From Nitrospirota bacterium (lineage in GTDB: Bacteria > Nitrospirota > JAOUDF01): 5,060 bases of DNA. The position numbers and the translations under genes are program-made. This document shows, one piece after another, positions 4,825-5,060 of the stretch. The notes under the pieces were generated by a model. The model was not told the origin of the DNA, did no database searches, and saw only the letters and a program-made list of their open reading frames with translations. Within the stretch, counting starts at the first letter, position 1; every line of letters starts with the position of its first letter. The stretch spans positions 1-5,060 of the forward strand of contig JAOUDF010000185.1 in assembly GCA_029859385.1 (NCBI GenBank), in the 5' to 3' direction.

Positions 4825-5060
4825 AATGGCCTCGTCTTCCAGCGGCGGTGGAACCAGAGCCATTCCTCGGGATGTTGACGGATATGGTCTTCGATGGTTT
4901 TCGTAAACAGCGCCGTGTTTTCGACAATATCCCTTTCCTCATCGTCAGTACGGGCCACGGGAAGCGGCTTCCCGATAGTAACCTGATGCAGATCGCCGCA
5001 GCGATGGGCAAATCCCGGGACTACCGCGTACCCCTTTCTCGCCAGCAGGGCCAGACCTTT
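4821..5060 (-). CDS. Lipid A acyltransferase (LpxL/HtrB-type), C-terminal 79 residues
   Basis: The frame is open from the right edge to the TGA at 4823-4821 and holds the last 79 residues of the protein. It contains the family features 'G-Y-A-V-V-P-G-F-A-H-R' (visible residues 10-20), a strand-rich segment ending KPLPVARTDDEE, and the diagnostic C-terminal motif IEDHIRQHPEEWLWFHRRWKTRP. This is the end of a lysophospholipid/lipid A late acyltransferase of the LpxL/LpxM class, a membrane-associated enzyme that moves a fatty acyl chain from acyl-ACP onto the Kdo-lipid A precursor. The catalytic H-x4-D motif lies beyond the window, so the exact subclass cannot be read. Its stop overlaps the gmhB GTG by 4 nt, showing one operon. 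Confidence 0.92.
   Translation of the reverse strand, partial: KGLALLARKGYAVVPGFAHRCGDLHQVTIGKPLPVARTDDEERDIVENTALFTKTIEDHIRQHPEEWLWFHRRWKTRPL
4830..4833 (-). promoter_or_regulatory. Ribosome binding site deciding the gmhB GTG start
   Basis: GAGG on the minus strand, 5 nt upstream of GTG 4824-4822, lies within the last codons of the acyltransferase gene. It supports the short GTG-initiated form of GmhB with start-stop coupling over the longer reading from ATG 4863. Confidence 0.7.

Noticed and set aside
4793..5011. 72-residue minus-strand open frame at the right edge
   Set aside because: It is an out-of-frame shadow of the acyltransferase C-terminus, whose real frame ends EEWLWFHRRWKTRP.

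Overview
The window looks like chromosomal DNA from a Gram-negative, LPS-making bacterium. Gene content and protein style suggest a deltaproteobacterium of the Geobacter/Desulfuromonadales type: LPS inner-core genes, a DUF1858 redox-type protein, a hemerythrin-like protein and a DUF3108 protein. This placement is inference from recalled family resemblance, not from a search. No phage, transposase, CRISPR, tRNA or rRNA signal is visible.

Layout. A minus-strand gene of unknown function runs off the left edge (starts at 155). Divergent from it, behind a leader with a near-consensus sigma-70 promoter, is prmA (333-1196), the ribosomal protein L11 methyltransferase. A second, very similar promoter follows the prmA stop and drives a 78-residue DUF1858 protein (1269-1505), closed by a perfect intrinsic terminator (1542-1571). 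After an AT-rich leader comes a hemerythrin-like protein (1703-2119).

Everything from 2166 to the right edge is on the minus strand and concerns the cell envelope. In transcription order it holds: the C-terminal end of a lipid A (LpxL/HtrB-type) acyltransferase (ends 4821), gmhB (GTG start at 4824, overlapping the previous stop by 4 nt), a secreted DUF3108 protein (start 4298, overlapping gmhB by 26 nt), a palindromic dispersed repeat (3396-3474), a 57-residue Trm112-family protein (3171-3344) and waaF (2166-3167), whose ATG lies 3 nt beyond the Trm112 stop. GmhB makes an intermediate of the ADP-heptose donor, WaaF adds the second heptose to the LPS core and the acyltransferase completes lipid A, so this is an LPS core/lipid A operon. 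The overlaps show tight translational coupling. The repeat is the only break in it.

I do not see an obviously new multi-gene system. The points most worth a second look are the repeat, whose two hairpin halves differ only by transitions and keep pairing through compensatory changes; the pair of look-alike promoters 1 kb apart; the adjacent DUF1858 and hemerythrin genes, which resemble a split version of the RIC/ScdA iron-sulfur repair architecture; and the secreted DUF3108 protein locked into an LPS operon.
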